Assembly: GCF_001894885.1 (NCBI RefSeq)
Contig: NZ_BCXB01000006.1
Span: forward strand, 150,130 to 214,129
Direction of reading: 5' to 3'
Origin: Rhodococcus marinonascens NBRC 14363
GTDB taxonomy: Bacteria > Actinomycetota > Actinomycetes > Mycobacteriales > Mycobacteriaceae
Length of the DNA stretch: 64,000 bases
Made by a program: the position numbers and the translations under genes. The first letter of the stretch is position 1; each line of letters starts with the position of its first letter. This document shows, in pieces, positions 46,035-56,554 of the stretch. Below the pieces are notes generated by a model that did not search any database, was not told the origin of the DNA, and saw only the letters and a program-made list of their open reading frames with translations.

Positions 46035-47328
46035 GCGCCACCCCTCTCATAGGTGCCGGGTCTCGGCCCTCCCGTCGCGCCTTCAGGTACGCATACGGGC
46101 CACGCACCATCGACCGAAGTTCGGTCGCACCGATTCCCGCGGGGAGTTCGCCGGCCAGACCGCTCGGAGGTGCTGCCGAGTGAGACATCTTCCTTGACAG
46201 ACTAAAAAACGTCGGCGCCTTCGTCACCGCGAGGCGTAGTGCGAGCCACCTCGTGTGGGGGTTCAGAGCAATCTTGGCCAGCCAGGCACCGAGACCGAGT
46301 CCGTATCCGCGTGCTTGGACGGCGAGCGCGTCGTTGTCCGCTCGGTGCCGATGCCACACCACCGCAGACGGCCGGTAGACCAATTGCCGGCCGGAGTGGA
46401 GTACGCGAAAAAACATGTCGAGATCTTCTCCGCCGTCGGTGGGGGCTCCGGCCCCGAGTGCCTCGTCGAAACCGCCGAGGTCGAATACGACCCGCCGGTC
46501 GACGGCGAAATTCGCGCCGGTGCCATAGATGCCGACCTGGAACGGAAAGAGCGGAACGTCAGCCGGCGGGTCCGCAAGATCGAACAACCGCGGAACGCAG
46601 GAACTCGCCCATCCCACGCGCTGATCGAAGTACGATTGTGCGGGCGTTCGAATCTCACCGCTCGGAACGATCCCGCACACGCACCCCACCGCATCGCCGA
46701 TGCGAAATCCGGCCACGAGTTCGGTGAGCCAGTGAGGGTCAACCACGACGTCGTCATCGGTAAAGGCGACGATCTCCGTTTTCGCCGCTGCGATTCCCGC
46801 GTTGCGCGCCCGGGACAGTCCTGGCCTGGCCTCCGTGACGACCCGCACCCTCGGGTCGCCGAGTTCGGCCACGTACCGCAGTGTCGCATCCGTACGCGGG
46901 GCGTTGTCGACCACGATCACCTCGTAGTCGGGGTGGTCGAGCATCAGGATCGATGCGAGCGCGACCTTCAGACTCTCCAACCGGTCGCGGGTGCACACCA
47001 CCACAGTTACGGTTGGGTCGATTCCGGCTTCTGCACAGGCAGGGTCGGAAACCGTGGCCGTGAGCAGACCGGCTACTTCACGTCGCAACTCTGCAGTGTC
47101 GATCTGTCCGCCTTCGATTCCCAGTTCGACGAACCCCAGAACCATGCGCTCTTGTCGAACCAGAAACCGGGCGCGCCGGTACCCCTCGGCCCGTTCGAGG
47201 TAATATTCGGCATTCTCCGGGGCAGGGAGGTGTAGTGCGCCTACCCAAACAGCCCCGTTCCAAGTGGGGGCCTCTTCGCTCGCGAGCGCTGGGACGAGGG
47301 GGATCCGGCGATCGAGCGCTCCGGTCAT
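46018..47328 (-). CDS. GT2 family glycosyltransferase
   Basis: 436 aa from the ATG at 47328, which overlaps the upstream gene stop as ATGA. A preceding N-terminal part (about 1-125) is followed by a GT-A domain: VTVVVCTRDRLESLKVALAS, VVDNAPRTDATLRYV, the PGLSRARNAGIAAAKTEIVA segment, the metal-binding DxD-like FTDDDVVVD, and GGEDLDMFFRVLHSG (catalytic ED motif). No membrane segment is obvious. It probably adds a sugar to the lipid-linked intermediate. Second glycosyltransferase of this type beside the gene at 47325. Confidence 0.9.
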   Translation of the reverse strand: MTGALDRRIPLVPALASEEAPTWNGAVWVGALHLPAPENAEYYLERAEGYRRARFLVRQERMVLGFVELGIEGGQIDTAELRREVAGLLTATVSDPACAEAGIDPTVTVVVCTRDRLESLKVALASILMLDHPDYEVIVVDNAPRTDATLRYVAELGDPRVRVVTEARPGLSRARNAGIAAAKTEIVAFTDDDVVVDPHWLTELVAGFRIGDAVGCVCGIVPSGEIRTPAQSYFDQRVGWASSCVPRLFDLADPPADVPLFPFQVGIYGTGANFAVDRRVVFDLGGFDEALGAGAPTDGGEDLDMFFRVLHSGRQLVYRPSAVVWHRHRADNDALAVQARGYGLGLGAWLAKIALNPHTRWLALRLAVTKAPTFFSLSRKMSHSAAPPSGLAGELPAGIGATELRSMVRGPYAYLKARREGRDPAPMRGVAHDFAS

Positions 47329-48278
47329 GCCAGCACCCTCTTCCCTCGGAGACCGGCCAGTCCGCGGGCGTAGCCAGCGAGGGTCACCGCCAGCCCGGCG
47401 ATCACCACACCGGCGCGGACCAGCCCTCCGTTTCGTGGGGATGCAACCCCTGCGGCGACCGCCCGCGGGAGCACGCGCACCGTGTACGTGCGTTCGCTGT
47501 TGAGCGCGTCGCGGGCCCCCACGAGGCGGGAAACCAGCGCTTTCGACACGCCCTCGTGGAAGCATCGGGAGAGGAAATAGCGGAACTTGGTTCGGTCGTC
47601 AGTGACGCGGTGCGCTACCTTCATCGCGGGGTCGAACAGTAGCCGCGAGGTGGGCTCATTTGCCCGGATCCGGATGCACAGTTCGGTTTCCTCGCACCCC
47701 GCAGGTGTCCTACCGACCCGACCGATTCCGTCGTTGAAACCGTCCACGGCATCGAAGACCGATCGCCGCAGAGACATGTTGCAGCCGATGAAATTCCGGA
47801 CCGGAGCGATCCGTGTCGGCTGACCGACATAGCTGCAGCCGACGACCCAGTCGAATTCTGCGGGCATCCACACTGGGCGAACGTCCGGCCATACCGGAGT
47901 CGCGTATCCCCCGACCCCAACGACGTCGGGATCGGCGTAGTGAGTGGCAGACACGCGGTACCAATCAGGCTCCGCGCGCGCATCGTCGTCGAGGAAGGCG
48001 ACTATGTCACCACGTGCGGCGCGGACGCCGGTATTGCGGGCGCCCGACAGACCCGGCGCGTCGGTATTGCGCAGCACCGCGACACGGGGTTCGCCCGCGA
48101 AGTGCAGATCTGCCCGACTAAACAGTTCGTCGGAATGATCCACCACCAGAATAACTTCGAGCACCGGCAAGCTCTGCTTGAGAACCGAGTCGGCCGCCGC
48201 ACACAGATCACTCCACCGTTCGGTGGTGTAGGCGCAGATGACGACGGAACAAGATACGAGTGTGGACACTGTCATCAC
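47325..48278 (-). CDS. GT2 family glycosyltransferase, C-terminal membrane segment
   Basis: 317 aa (GTG 48278 or the adjacent ATG 48275). GT-A signatures: VSCSVVICAYTTERW, VVDHSDELF, GLSGARNTGVRAARGDIVA, the DxD motif FLDDDARAEPDWY, CNMSLRRSVFDAVDGF and GCEETELCIRI. A hydrophobic C-terminal stretch (about 285-310, GVVIAGLAVTLAGYARGLAG) suggests membrane association. It follows the DPM1-like gene by 3 bp and overlaps the next glycosyltransferase by 4 bp. Confidence 0.9.
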   Translation of the reverse strand: MMTVSTLVSCSVVICAYTTERWSDLCAAADSVLKQSLPVLEVILVVDHSDELFSRADLHFAGEPRVAVLRNTDAPGLSGARNTGVRAARGDIVAFLDDDARAEPDWYRVSATHYADPDVVGVGGYATPVWPDVRPVWMPAEFDWVVGCSYVGQPTRIAPVRNFIGCNMSLRRSVFDAVDGFNDGIGRVGRTPAGCEETELCIRIRANEPTSRLLFDPAMKVAHRVTDDRTKFRYFLSRCFHEGVSKALVSRLVGARDALNSERTYTVRVLPRAVAAGVASPRNGGLVRAGVVIAGLAVTLAGYARGLAGLRGKRVLA

Positions 48279-48281
48279 TAC

Positions 48282-49145
48282 TCAGATCTGCCGTGCGGTA
48301 GCCGTTGCAGCGTCAGCAACGGTGATGGCTCCGCCGGTTGTCGCGGCGACGCGCTGTTCGCTCCTGATAGTGCGCAGCACGCGAAACCCATCCCGGACTG
48401 CGTTGAGGTTGCTCTCGCCGTGAATGCGATCCTTCTCGAAACTCGGCACCTCGGCGATCTGCAGGCCCGCGTTGGCGACCCGGACGTTGATGAGAGTCTC
48501 GATCTCGAATCCGTCACCCCACTGCGACTCGGGCTCGTCGATCGCTGGTAGTGACATCACCGGTACGTGTCGGCGCCAGAAAGCGTTGTAGCCGTAGCAC
48601 AGGTCGCTGAACTTCGAGCCGAACTTGAGATTGACGAGCGTATTCAACGCCTTGTTTCCCAGTTTGCGACCAAACGTGATGTCCGAGCTTCCACCGCCGT
48701 TGGCGAATCGGGTTCCCTTCGCGAAGTCCGCACCTGCCACAAGGGCGTCGACGAACAGCGGGATCTCGGCCGGGTCGGTGGAACCGTCGGCGTCGATCAT
48801 CACGATGATGTCGGAAGTCGCGGCCGAGAAACCACAAACCAGCGCATTCCCTTTACCCGTTCGGGTCTGCGTCACGAATGTGGCGTACGGCCAGAGACTC
48901 TTGGCCACCTCAACCGTCTTGTCCACCGAATGCCCGTCCACGAACACGATCTCATCGATGCCGGCAGGCATGCGCGCCGCGACGTGCGGGAGGTTCTTGG
49001 CTTCGTTCATGGCCGGCACGATGACGGTGACCGTCGGTCGCCGAGTGCGGTCTCCGTCGCAGCGCAGGTGGTAGTCGCCGTTGGTGCCCTCGACCCGGGC
49101 CGTACTGTTGGAGAGGTCCAGGCGATCGGGCGAGTGCAAACTCAT
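48282..49145 (-). CDS. DPM1-like GT2 glycosyltransferase
   Basis: 287 aa. A family-2 enzyme resembling dolichyl/polyprenyl-phosphate sugar synthases: VTVIVPAMNEAKNLPHV, IDEIVFVDGHSVDKTVEVA, TRTGKGNALVCGFSAATSD, the metal-binding MIDADGSTDPAEI, KGTRFANGGGSSDITFGRK and a late EIETLINVRVANAGL. No C-terminal membrane segments as found in ArnC/GtrB. It may make a polyprenyl-phosphate sugar donor or prime the chain. First gene of the ten-gene operon; the 284 bp upstream (49146-49429) hold no gene and presumably the promoter. Confidence 0.9.
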   Translation of the reverse strand: MSLHSPDRLDLSNSTARVEGTNGDYHLRCDGDRTRRPTVTVIVPAMNEAKNLPHVAARMPAGIDEIVFVDGHSVDKTVEVAKSLWPYATFVTQTRTGKGNALVCGFSAATSDIIVMIDADGSTDPAEIPLFVDALVAGADFAKGTRFANGGGSSDITFGRKLGNKALNTLVNLKFGSKFSDLCYGYNAFWRRHVPVMSLPAIDEPESQWGDGFEIETLINVRVANAGLQIAEVPSFEKDRIHGESNLNAVRDGFRVLRTIRSEQRVAATTGGAITVADAATATARQI

Positions 49146-49429
49146 ATGGCCGTCCTTTCTTCCCTGGGCCGAATCGGTCCGTCTGCATCACAGTCAGCCC
49201 ATTCGAGCACCAGTCATCCCCACGTCGGGAGCGACGTCTTCACAATGTTCAGCGTGCAAAGACCAGCGGAGATCCCGCGGTCTAGAAGCCTCCCCCCGCT
49301 GCAGCCGTCGGACTTCACTACGAGACAAAAGGTATATCGAATGCGGCCATTTTCTGGTCTGCAACACGGAGAAATCCTGGATGAGTTACATTTCAACCAA
49401 CGACGGTGGATGTGCGAATCAGCCTGGCC

Positions 49430-50296
49430 TCACGAAGGCCAGTAGTCGGCCCAGTCTGCCTCTCGGAGCACGGATTTCCCTTGTTCTCGAGCGGAATTTT
49501 CGGCCGCCCTGATTCGCGCAATGAACGCGCGCGTGGTGGCACGCAGCGCCGCCTCGGCCTCGGCCTCCACCAATAGTCCGGCCTCCAGTTCGACCGGCAC
49601 CAACTCCGGCGGCAGGCCGGCCTTGTTCGCACGGGCCACTACCTTGGCCGCGAGGGACGCAGCCGGCTGACTCGCCGCTATACCGTCGAGGCACGAACTC
49701 CGCGCCTTCTCTGCGGCCTTACGGATCTCCCACGCCCGCTCCTGCTCGGCGATGTCGATCGGCCCGACGACATCCTCACCGAGGTGAGGACTGCGGTTCG
49801 CAAGTTTCGCGACCAGTGTCGCAGTCACGTCGTCGACGTCGAATGTGCCGGCCGCCGCCGCGATGCGCGAATGGAACAGTACCTGCAGCAGCAGGTCACC
49901 CAACTCTTCCCGGAGATCATCGGAGTCGGCGGACTCGATGGCGTCGAGTACTTCGTAAGTCTCCTCTACGAGGTAGTGCGACAGGGTGCGGTGTGTCTGC
50001 GTGACTTCCCAACCGCCGTAACTCCATAACCTGTCCATGACGTCGACTGCCTCGACAAGATTGTCGCCGGGAACTTTCGGTGCCGCGATGACCCGGGCCC
50101 CCGCCGCGGCCAGCGCGTGAAGGGCAGGATGGTCGGGATCGGTAGTGACCAGGACCTTCGCTCCGGGCGCCGAGGTCAGCAACCGCCGCACCTGCTCGGG
50201 CACCTCTGCGGTGAACTCCACACCGTCACCGATGACCCCGACGGCCTCCATCGGGATCATCGTCGGGCGCAGAGGATCGAGCAGAACCACCGTCAT
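49430..50296 (-). CDS. mazG: Nucleoside triphosphate pyrophosphohydrolase MazG
   Basis: 288 aa from the ATG at 50296, 4 bp after the mfd stop. The actinobacterial form has an N-terminal extension (1-95, TVVLLDPLRP ... VIAAPKVPGDNL) and a MazG domain with LWSYGGWEVTQTHRTLSHYL, the ExxE-12-28-ExxD metal motif in LVEETYEVLDAIES and LREELGDLLLQVLFHSRIA. It hydrolyses NTPs to NMP and PPi and removes oxidised nucleotides. The helical C-terminus ends in WADYW. In M. tuberculosis it also follows mfd (Rv1020-Rv1021, from memory), which supports the call. Confidence 0.93.
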   Translation of the reverse strand: MTVVLLDPLRPTMIPMEAVGVIGDGVEFTAEVPEQVRRLLTSAPGAKVLVTTDPDHPALHALAAAGARVIAAPKVPGDNLVEAVDVMDRLWSYGGWEVTQTHRTLSHYLVEETYEVLDAIESADSDDLREELGDLLLQVLFHSRIAAAAGTFDVDDVTATLVAKLANRSPHLGEDVVGPIDIAEQERAWEIRKAAEKARSSCLDGIAASQPAASLAAKVVARANKAGLPPELVPVELEAGLLVEAEAEAALRATTRAFIARIRAAENSAREQGKSVLREADWADYWPS

Positions 50297-50300
50297 CGAG

Positions 50301-53300
50301 TCAAGCCTCCACAACCACGGACCCGGCGGCTTTGCCGTCCACCGCGAGCACGAGATTAGCTATGTACTGCAGCAACTCCACGTCGCGCACCCGATCCGCA
50401 CCGATTCCGCCCGAACCGGCTCTGGGTAGCGGGAGCTGCACCATTCCGGTCGTCGCACGGTACTGCGCGCTCGGATAGATCCGCTTGAGACGCAACTGCT
50501 TCGAATCCGGCAACGCCATCGGGGAGATCTTCAACTGAGTGCCGACCACCGCGATTTCCTCCAGGCCGTACTCGCGGCACAGCAAGCGCAGCTTGGCCAC
50601 GGACACCAGTCGACGTACCTGCTCGGGCAGCGGTCCGTACCGGTCGACCAGTTCGTCCACCACCGCAGTGACGGCGTCGAGTTCCGCCGCCGCCGCGAGC
50701 TTGCGGTAGCCCTCGAGGCGGAGCCTGTCGCTGGTGACGTAGTCGGGCGGAATGTGCGCGTCTACGGGCAAATCGATGCGGACCTCCCGAGAGGGCTCCG
50801 TGGCGTCGATCGGTTTGCCATCTGCTGCCGCACGGAACGCCTCGACGGCCTCCCCAACCAATCGGACGTACAGGTCGAATCCCACACCTGCCACGTGGCC
50901 GGACTGTTCGGCCCCCAACACGTTTCCAGCACCCCGGATCTCGAGGTCCTTCATCGCGACGGCCATACCGGCACCGAGATCGGAGTTCTGCGAGATGGTC
51001 GCGAGGCGGTCGTAAGCAGTCTCGGTGAGTGGCTTCTCCGGCGGGTACAGGAAGTACGCGTAACCGCGCTCGCGACTACGCCCGACCCGGCCCCGTAACT
51101 GGTGCAACTGCGAGAGCCCGAGAGAATCTGCGCGCTCGACGATGAGGGTGTTGGCATTGGAGATGTCGAGACCTGTTTCGATGATGGTGGTGCACACCAA
51201 CACGTCGTAGTCGCGTTCCCAGAACCCCTGCACGGTCCGCTCGAGGGTGCCCTCGTTCATCTGGCCGTGCGCCACCACCACGCGCGCCTCGGGGACGAGT
51301 TCACGGATGTGCTGGGCCGCCTTGTCGATCGAGCTGACGCGGTTGTGGACATAGAACACCTGCCCGTCGCGCAACAGTTCGCGCCGGATGGCCGCGGCCA
51401 CTTGCTTGTCGGCGTACGCGCCGACGTAGGTGAGGATCGGGTGCCGCTCCTCCGGCGGCGTCAGGATCGTCGACATCTCTCGGATGCCCGCCATGCTCAT
51501 CTCGAGGGTTCGCGGAATCGGAGTGGCCGACATGGTCAGAACGTCCACGTGGGTGCGCAGCGCCTTGATGTGCTCCTTGTGTTCGACACCGAAGCGCTGC
51601 TCCTCGTCGACGACCACGAGACCGAGATCCTTCCAGCGAACCGCGGTCTGCAGTAGCCGGTGCGTGCCGATCACCACGTCGACATCGCCATCGGCCATAC
51701 CGGCGATGACCTCTTTGGACTCGGTAGCATGCGTGAAGCGGGACAGCCCGCGCACTGTGACCGGGAACGCCGCCATGCGTTCGGTGAAGGTCTGCAGGTG
51801 TTGCTGCGCGAGGAGCGTCGTAGGTGCCAGAACCGCCACCTGCTTGCCGTCCTGCACAGCCTTGAATGCGGCCCGCACCGCGATCTCGGTCTTGCCGTAG
51901 CCGACGTCACCGATGACGACGCGGTCCATCGGGACAGCCTTCTCCATGTCGGCCTTGACCTCGCTGATCACGGTCAGCTGATCGTGGGTCTCGGTGAACG
52001 AGAAAGCGTCCTCCATCTCCCTCTGCCACGGGGTGTCGGGCCCGAACGCGTGGCCGGGTGCCGCCTGCCGCGCCGCATACAACTGCACGAGTTCCCCGGC
52101 GATCTCACGGACCGCCTTTCGCGCCTTGCGTTTGGTGTTCGCCCAGTCGGAACCGCCGAGCTTGCTGAGGGCAGGAAGTTCGCCGCCGACATACCGCGAG
52201 AGTTGGTCGAGGGACTCCATCGGAACGAACAGACGGTCGCCCGGATGTCCACGCTTGCCGGCTGCGTACTCGATCACGAGATATTCGCGGCGCGCGCCCG
52301 AGATGGTCCGCTCGACCATCTCGACGAACCGTCCGATTCCGTGCTGGTCGTGCACCACCATGTCCCCGGCCGTCAGTGCGAGCGGGTCCACTTGGTTGCG
52401 ACGCTTCGCCGGCAGCCTCCTGCCGTCGCCGACCGCAGCCACCCGGTTGCCGGTGAGATCGGCCTCGGTGACGATGACCAGACCCGGAGTCGAGTCGTCC
52501 CCGGGCAGCACGAGTCCATCATGGAGCGAACCCCGCAGCACCCCTACCTGACCGCGGGCGGGCTCCGATCCGGGCGCGAGCTCCGCCGCGGGCACCTCCG
52601 CCTCCCGAAGCCGCTCGAGCACGCGATGCGCGGTGCCGGAACCGGCGACCACGACGACGGCCCGCCCGCCGGTAGTCACATGGGCCCGCAGGCTCACGAA
52701 CAGCTCCGACAGCAGATCGTCGGAGCCTCGCACCTGCGGTGCCGGGGTGACCGCCAGCTCCAGTTCCTCGCCACTTCCGGAGGCGAGCGGACTCAGGCTC
52801 CACCACGCAATTCCGGCAGCTTCCGCCGACTCGCGAACCTGGCGTAGCGAGCGATACGCGGAGGCACCGAGGTCGATGCCGCCTCCCGCCAGTACCGAAG
52901 TGTCGAGCGGCGCGGCGCCGCCGATCGAAGCCGCCGTCCACGACGCCTCGAGGAATTCCTGACCGGTGCGGACCAGGTCGGTGGCCCGTGTCCGGATCTT
53001 CTCCGGATCGCACAGGAGTACGTGTGCGCCATCGGGCAGCACATCGGTGAGCAGTTGCAGTTGGCCGGGTCGCAGTACCGGCAGCAACGCCTCCATGCCC
53101 TCCACCGGGATGCCGCCCGACATCTTGTCGAGCATCTCGACGAGCGAGGCGTCGGCCTGGTTGTCGACCGCGAGTTGGGCGGCGCGGTCCCGGACGTCCT
53201 CGGTGAGAAGTAGTTCGCGGCACGGCGGCGCGACCACGGCCTCAATCTCGAGTTCGGGCAGCGACCGCTGGTCAGCCACTGAGAATGCGCGTAGTTCGGT

Positions 53301-53957
53301 GACCTCGTCACCCCAGAACTCGATGCGGACCGGGTGGTCAGCGGTGGGCGAGAACAAGTCCAGAATGCCGCCGCGGACGGCGAACTCGCCGCGCTTACCC
53401 ACCATGTCGACCCGGGTGTACGCCATTTCGACGAGCCGCTGAATCAGCCCGTCGAAGTCGTGTTCGACACCCACACGCAGGGTGATGGGTTCGATCTCGC
53501 CGAGCCCGGGCGCCATGGGTTGCACCAGTGACCGGACCGTCGTGACAATGACCCGGAGCGGCGCACCGTAGACGCGGTCATCGGGCCGCGCGAGTCTGCG
53601 GAGTACCTCCATGCGACGACCGACCGTGTCAGCGCTCGGTGACAACCGCTCGTGCGGCAGCGTCTCCCACGAGGGGAACTGTGCCGCGCCGTCGCCGATC
53701 ATCTCCTTCAGTTCGGCGGTGACGTCGTCGGCCTCTCGGCCGGTCGCGGTGACCAGCAGCAGGTGAGTGCGCTCGGCGAGCGCCGCAGCCACGAACGGAC
53801 GGACGGATCGAGGCGCGACGACGTCCAGATGCTGCCGCCCGAGCGCCTGGGTCACCTGCGCGATGACGCCGTCGCCCAGCGCAATCTTCGCCAAACCGGC
53901 GAGCGGCGTGTCGACGGACGAGGGCTCGGCAGCGATGAGCGGGGAAGACAACGACAC
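50301..53957 (-). CDS. mfd: Transcription-repair coupling factor Mfd
   Basis: About 1218 aa from the GTG at 53957. An in-frame TTG at 53951 has better spacing to AGGAG and may be the true start; the far upstream frame is not coding. Mfd removes stalled RNA polymerase and recruits UvrA. Domains: UvrB-like region (about 35-340), RNA-polymerase-interaction domain around [17 protein letters not shown], then the RecG-like translocase with Walker [27 protein letters not shown] (DEEQ box), [13 protein letters not shown], the TRG motif region and the UvrA-binding C-terminal TRCF domain. Length matches the M. tuberculosis protein. Confidence 0.95.
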   Translation of the reverse strand: MSLSSPLIAAEPSSVDTPLAGLAKIALGDGVIAQVTQALGRQHLDVVAPRSVRPFVAAALAERTHLLLVTATGREADDVTAELKEMIGDGAAQFPSWETLPHERLSPSADTVGRRMEVLRRLARPDDRVYGAPLRVIVTTVRSLVQPMAPGLGEIEPITLRVGVEHDFDGLIQRLVEMAYTRVDMVGKRGEFAVRGGILDLFSPTADHPVRIEFWGDEVTELRAFSVADQRSLPELEIEAVVAPPCRELLLTEDVRDRAAQLAVDNQADASLVEMLDKMSGGIPVEGMEALLPVLRPGQLQLLTDVLPDGAHVLLCDPEKIRTRATDLVRTGQEFLEASWTAASIGGAAPLDTSVLAGGGIDLGASAYRSLRQVRESAEAAGIAWWSLSPLASGSGEELELAVTPAPQVRGSDDLLSELFVSLRAHVTTGGRAVVVVAGSGTAHRVLERLREAEVPAAELAPGSEPARGQVGVLRGSLHDGLVLPGDDSTPGLVIVTEADLTGNRVAAVGDGRRLPAKRRNQVDPLALTAGDMVVHDQHGIGRFVEMVERTISGARREYLVIEYAAGKRGHPGDRLFVPMESLDQLSRYVGGELPALSKLGGSDWANTKRKARKAVREIAGELVQLYAARQAAPGHAFGPDTPWQREMEDAFSFTETHDQLTVISEVKADMEKAVPMDRVVIGDVGYGKTEIAVRAAFKAVQDGKQVAVLAPTTLLAQQHLQTFTERMAAFPVTVRGLSRFTHATESKEVIAGMADGDVDVVIGTHRLLQTAVRWKDLGLVVVDEEQRFGVEHKEHIKALRTHVDVLTMSATPIPRTLEMSMAGIREMSTILTPPEERHPILTYVGAYADKQVAAAIRRELLRDGQVFYVHNRVSSIDKAAQHIRELVPEARVVVAHGQMNEGTLERTVQGFWERDYDVLVCTTIIETGLDISNANTLIVERADSLGLSQLHQLRGRVGRSRERGYAYFLYPPEKPLTETAYDRLATISQNSDLGAGMAVAMKDLEIRGAGNVLGAEQSGHVAGVGFDLYVRLVGEAVEAFRAAADGKPIDATEPSREVRIDLPVDAHIPPDYVTSDRLRLEGYRKLAAAAELDAVTAVVDELVDRYGPLPEQVRRLVSVAKLRLLCREYGLEEIAVVGTQLKISPMALPDSKQLRLKRIYPSAQYRATTGMVQLPLPRAGSGGIGADRVRDVELLQYIANLVLAVDGKAAGSVVVEA

Positions 53958-54070
53958 ACTCCTGAGCAGTGATGACGAACTGCCGGCGAACAGCTTGGGC
54001 CGGGACGAACGGCTAGTTGCGGACTGAGCCAGCCTAGTCGATATCGCACACGAGCGAGCCGGGGTCCGTA

Positions 54071-56554
54071 TCAGTCCCGAGCCGGGACGACCTGCGTCGT
54101 CGCAATCGAGTTCAGGGCCCCCACGCGCCCGGTGATCTCCTTGGCTGTCCCGCTCCCGGGCACCGATACCACTCGGGTGCCTCCGGGTGGTAGATGGAAC
54201 CACGAGTCCAGCGGTTCGAAGCCGCCCAGTTCGAGACGGACGTACTGCGCTGCACCGTCGGTTGCGACCACCACGACCCAGTCTCCAGCGCTCGTCCGCC
54301 GAGCGACCGCCGTCAGACCGACGGTGCGTTCGAGTGGACGTGAGATGCCTCCGACGAGGTGGACGGTTTCGGTGACGACCCCGTCTTCACCCGACAGCGT
54401 GACCGTCACGCTGTCGTACCCCCGCAGACCAAACCGGTGGACGTGCGTGACATCGGTGAAGTGCCCCAACAATGCATCGAGCGACCATCGGCGGGCGGCG
54501 TGCGCAGCCAGGGTCACCGGCTCGACGACATCGAACGCGCACGTGCCCGCCCGGGTGTGCACCTGCACCCGCAGCGCCCCCACAATCGGACGCACGGAGT
54601 CGTTGACCGCGTCGATTCGCAGACCGTCCATCCCGTCCTCGCCGACGAGCACAGCGACCGCTTGCGACATCCGTCGCATCACGTACCAGGGTGCCTTCGG
54701 ATGCCCGTCCGAATCGAGCAATCCCCACCCGGCGCCGGGTTCGAGGTCACGCAGCGACAGCACCAGTGCGCCGTCGCAACCGGAATCCGGCCGACGCCAG
54801 TACCCGAGCGTCGCAGCGAAGGCCTCACAGATCGAGGCACGGCCGAGGTCGAGATACCGCGCGGGGTCACCCCAGCGGACCGCCGAAGGCTCCTCGCCGA
54901 ACAACATGCGCACGTAATGGTCGCGAACGTCCTCGAAGTCCCAGGGCGAACCGTTGTCCCTGGGCACCGCCGCCTTCCATCGAGGGTGGTGCCCAACGAC
55001 GGCGAGGCCGCCGAACTCGTTCTCGATCACGGTGTCCGACGGAGGGATCGAGAACGCCAGGCACTCGGCCGCGAACCGCACCCCCGCACCGCGAACATCC
55101 TCGAGCGGGCGTCGATATCCACCGATCCCGAAGTAATGAGCGATCCCCGAACCCACATGGGTAGCGAGAGCATCCGTACCCGGCGGCCCGGTCGGCGACG
55201 AAGACACTGACACCACACCCGGCACGATGTCGGCGACAGCGGCAGGGATCACGTCGTGCACCGCCGCCATGTGCGGGGCGGGTAAACCGAGCATCGTCGG
55301 CTGCTGTTCCGTTTCGCTGCCCCCACTGAAGACGGTGAGCGCAGGGTTCCCTGACAGTGGCCTCAGCAGCGCCTCGACCTCGGCGCCCACCAGGTCCAGA
55401 AACGACTGGTCGTCTGGTGGGTCGAACGTGGCGAGCATGGCGTCCTGCCACACCATGATGCCGAGTTCGGCACAGTCATCCCAGAACGCGGCATCCTCGT
55501 AAAGGCTCGTGCCCGGCACCCGGATCATGTTGAGCCCGGCCTCGACGACCCGCTCGAGGGTAGCCCGCGTCCGCGCCTTGTCACCGAGTCCGACCGGATC
55601 GACGGGGACCCACACGGCGCCGCGGCAGTACACGTCGACCCCGTTGACGGACAACCGGAACCCGCCGTCGCCCCGGTCGGCGCACACGGTGCGGAAACCC
55701 ACCGCACCCAGGTCCACGACGAATTCACCCAGTACGAAACTCAGTCGATACGTCGCCGGGGCACCGTGCGTGTGGGGCCACCACAACCGGACGTCGGGGA
55801 CGCGGATGTGCGCGCGTACCTCCTGCACACCAGGTCCGGATTTCACAACAGTCGCCTCCACGGTCTGGTCGCCGAGTCTCACGACGGGGTTCGATCCGAC
55901 GGGGTTCGATCCGACTGCGCCGTGAACCCGCAACTCGAGGTCCAGCACGCCGGTTCCGTCCTGCACCGCCGCCACCACGCGGCGATCTGACAGAACGGGC
56001 TCGGAGGAGTCGAGCAGCCGCACTGCCCGCCACGGTCCGACCGGGGCCGGCACACCTGCGAAGAGTGGCGCGCGCCCGAGCAGGCTCGTTCGAATCCAAC
56101 GCAACCCCTGTGTATGCACCAACGTAGAGCGCCACCGCCCGCGCGGCCTACGCCTACGCAGCACGGCGTCGAGCGAGCCGAATCGAATCGCGAGCGTACC
56201 GGTGCCAGGGAGATCGCCGAGTTTGACCACGGCAGGTACAAACATCGACTCGGACGACAGCACTCGGTCGCCGTCCACCCACACGTCCGCGTGCGAGGCG
56301 AGTCCGTCGAATTCGAGCCGCCACGGTCCCGGCCCGCCGCGGGAGAATTCGGCGACGAACCACCAGTCCATCGCGTCGGTCTTCGCTGCTCGCGCCGCCT
56401 TGACGCCGTCGCTCGCGCGGATAGCACCCGCCGCGGTACCTGGTACCTCGGCGGGATACCACCGACCCGTGGTATTCGCAAGCCCTGCCGGGTCCGTAAT
56501 TTCCCCGGGTTCTGTTGCAACACAGCTCCATCGAGCACCAACGAGCAGATCCAC
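54071..56554 (-). CDS. GH2 beta-mannosidase-like protein in the carrier-protein operon
   Basis: 827 aa from the GTG at 56554, sharing one base with the TAG of the DUF1839 gene. N-terminal sugar-binding jelly roll (about 1-170, [20 protein letters not shown]), a beta-sandwich, then the TIM barrel (about 280-600): [51 protein letters not shown]. The acid/base region reads [11 protein letters not shown] where beta-mannosidases have CGGNEN/WCGNNE, and the nucleophile region reads [11 protein letters not shown]. So Glu residues remain but the Asn before the acid/base is Ser. No signal peptide, so it is cytoplasmic. Substrate unknown; it may hydrolyse or transfer a glycosidic group on the pathway product. 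Confidence 0.82.
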   Translation of the reverse strand: MDLLVGARWSCVATEPGEITDPAGLANTTGRWYPAEVPGTAAGAIRASDGVKAARAAKTDAMDWWFVAEFSRGGPGPWRLEFDGLASHADVWVDGDRVLSSESMFVPAVVKLGDLPGTGTLAIRFGSLDAVLRRRRPRGRWRSTLVHTQGLRWIRTSLLGRAPLFAGVPAPVGPWRAVRLLDSSEPVLSDRRVVAAVQDGTGVLDLELRVHGAVGSNPVGSNPVVRLGDQTVEATVVKSGPGVQEVRAHIRVPDVRLWWPHTHGAPATYRLSFVLGEFVVDLGAVGFRTVCADRGDGGFRLSVNGVDVYCRGAVWVPVDPVGLGDKARTRATLERVVEAGLNMIRVPGTSLYEDAAFWDDCAELGIMVWQDAMLATFDPPDDQSFLDLVGAEVEALLRPLSGNPALTVFSGGSETEQQPTMLGLPAPHMAAVHDVIPAAVADIVPGVVSVSSSPTGPPGTDALATHVGSGIAHYFGIGGYRRPLEDVRGAGVRFAAECLAFSIPPSDTVIENEFGGLAVVGHHPRWKAAVPRDNGSPWDFEDVRDHYVRMLFGEEPSAVRWGDPARYLDLGRASICEAFAATLGYWRRPDSGCDGALVLSLRDLEPGAGWGLLDSDGHPKAPWYVMRRMSQAVAVLVGEDGMDGLRIDAVNDSVRPIVGALRVQVHTRAGTCAFDVVEPVTLAAHAARRWSLDALLGHFTDVTHVHRFGLRGYDSVTVTLSGEDGVVTETVHLVGGISRPLERTVGLTAVARRTSAGDWVVVVATDGAAQYVRLELGGFEPLDSWFHLPPGGTRVVSVPGSGTAKEITGRVGALNSIATTQVVPARD

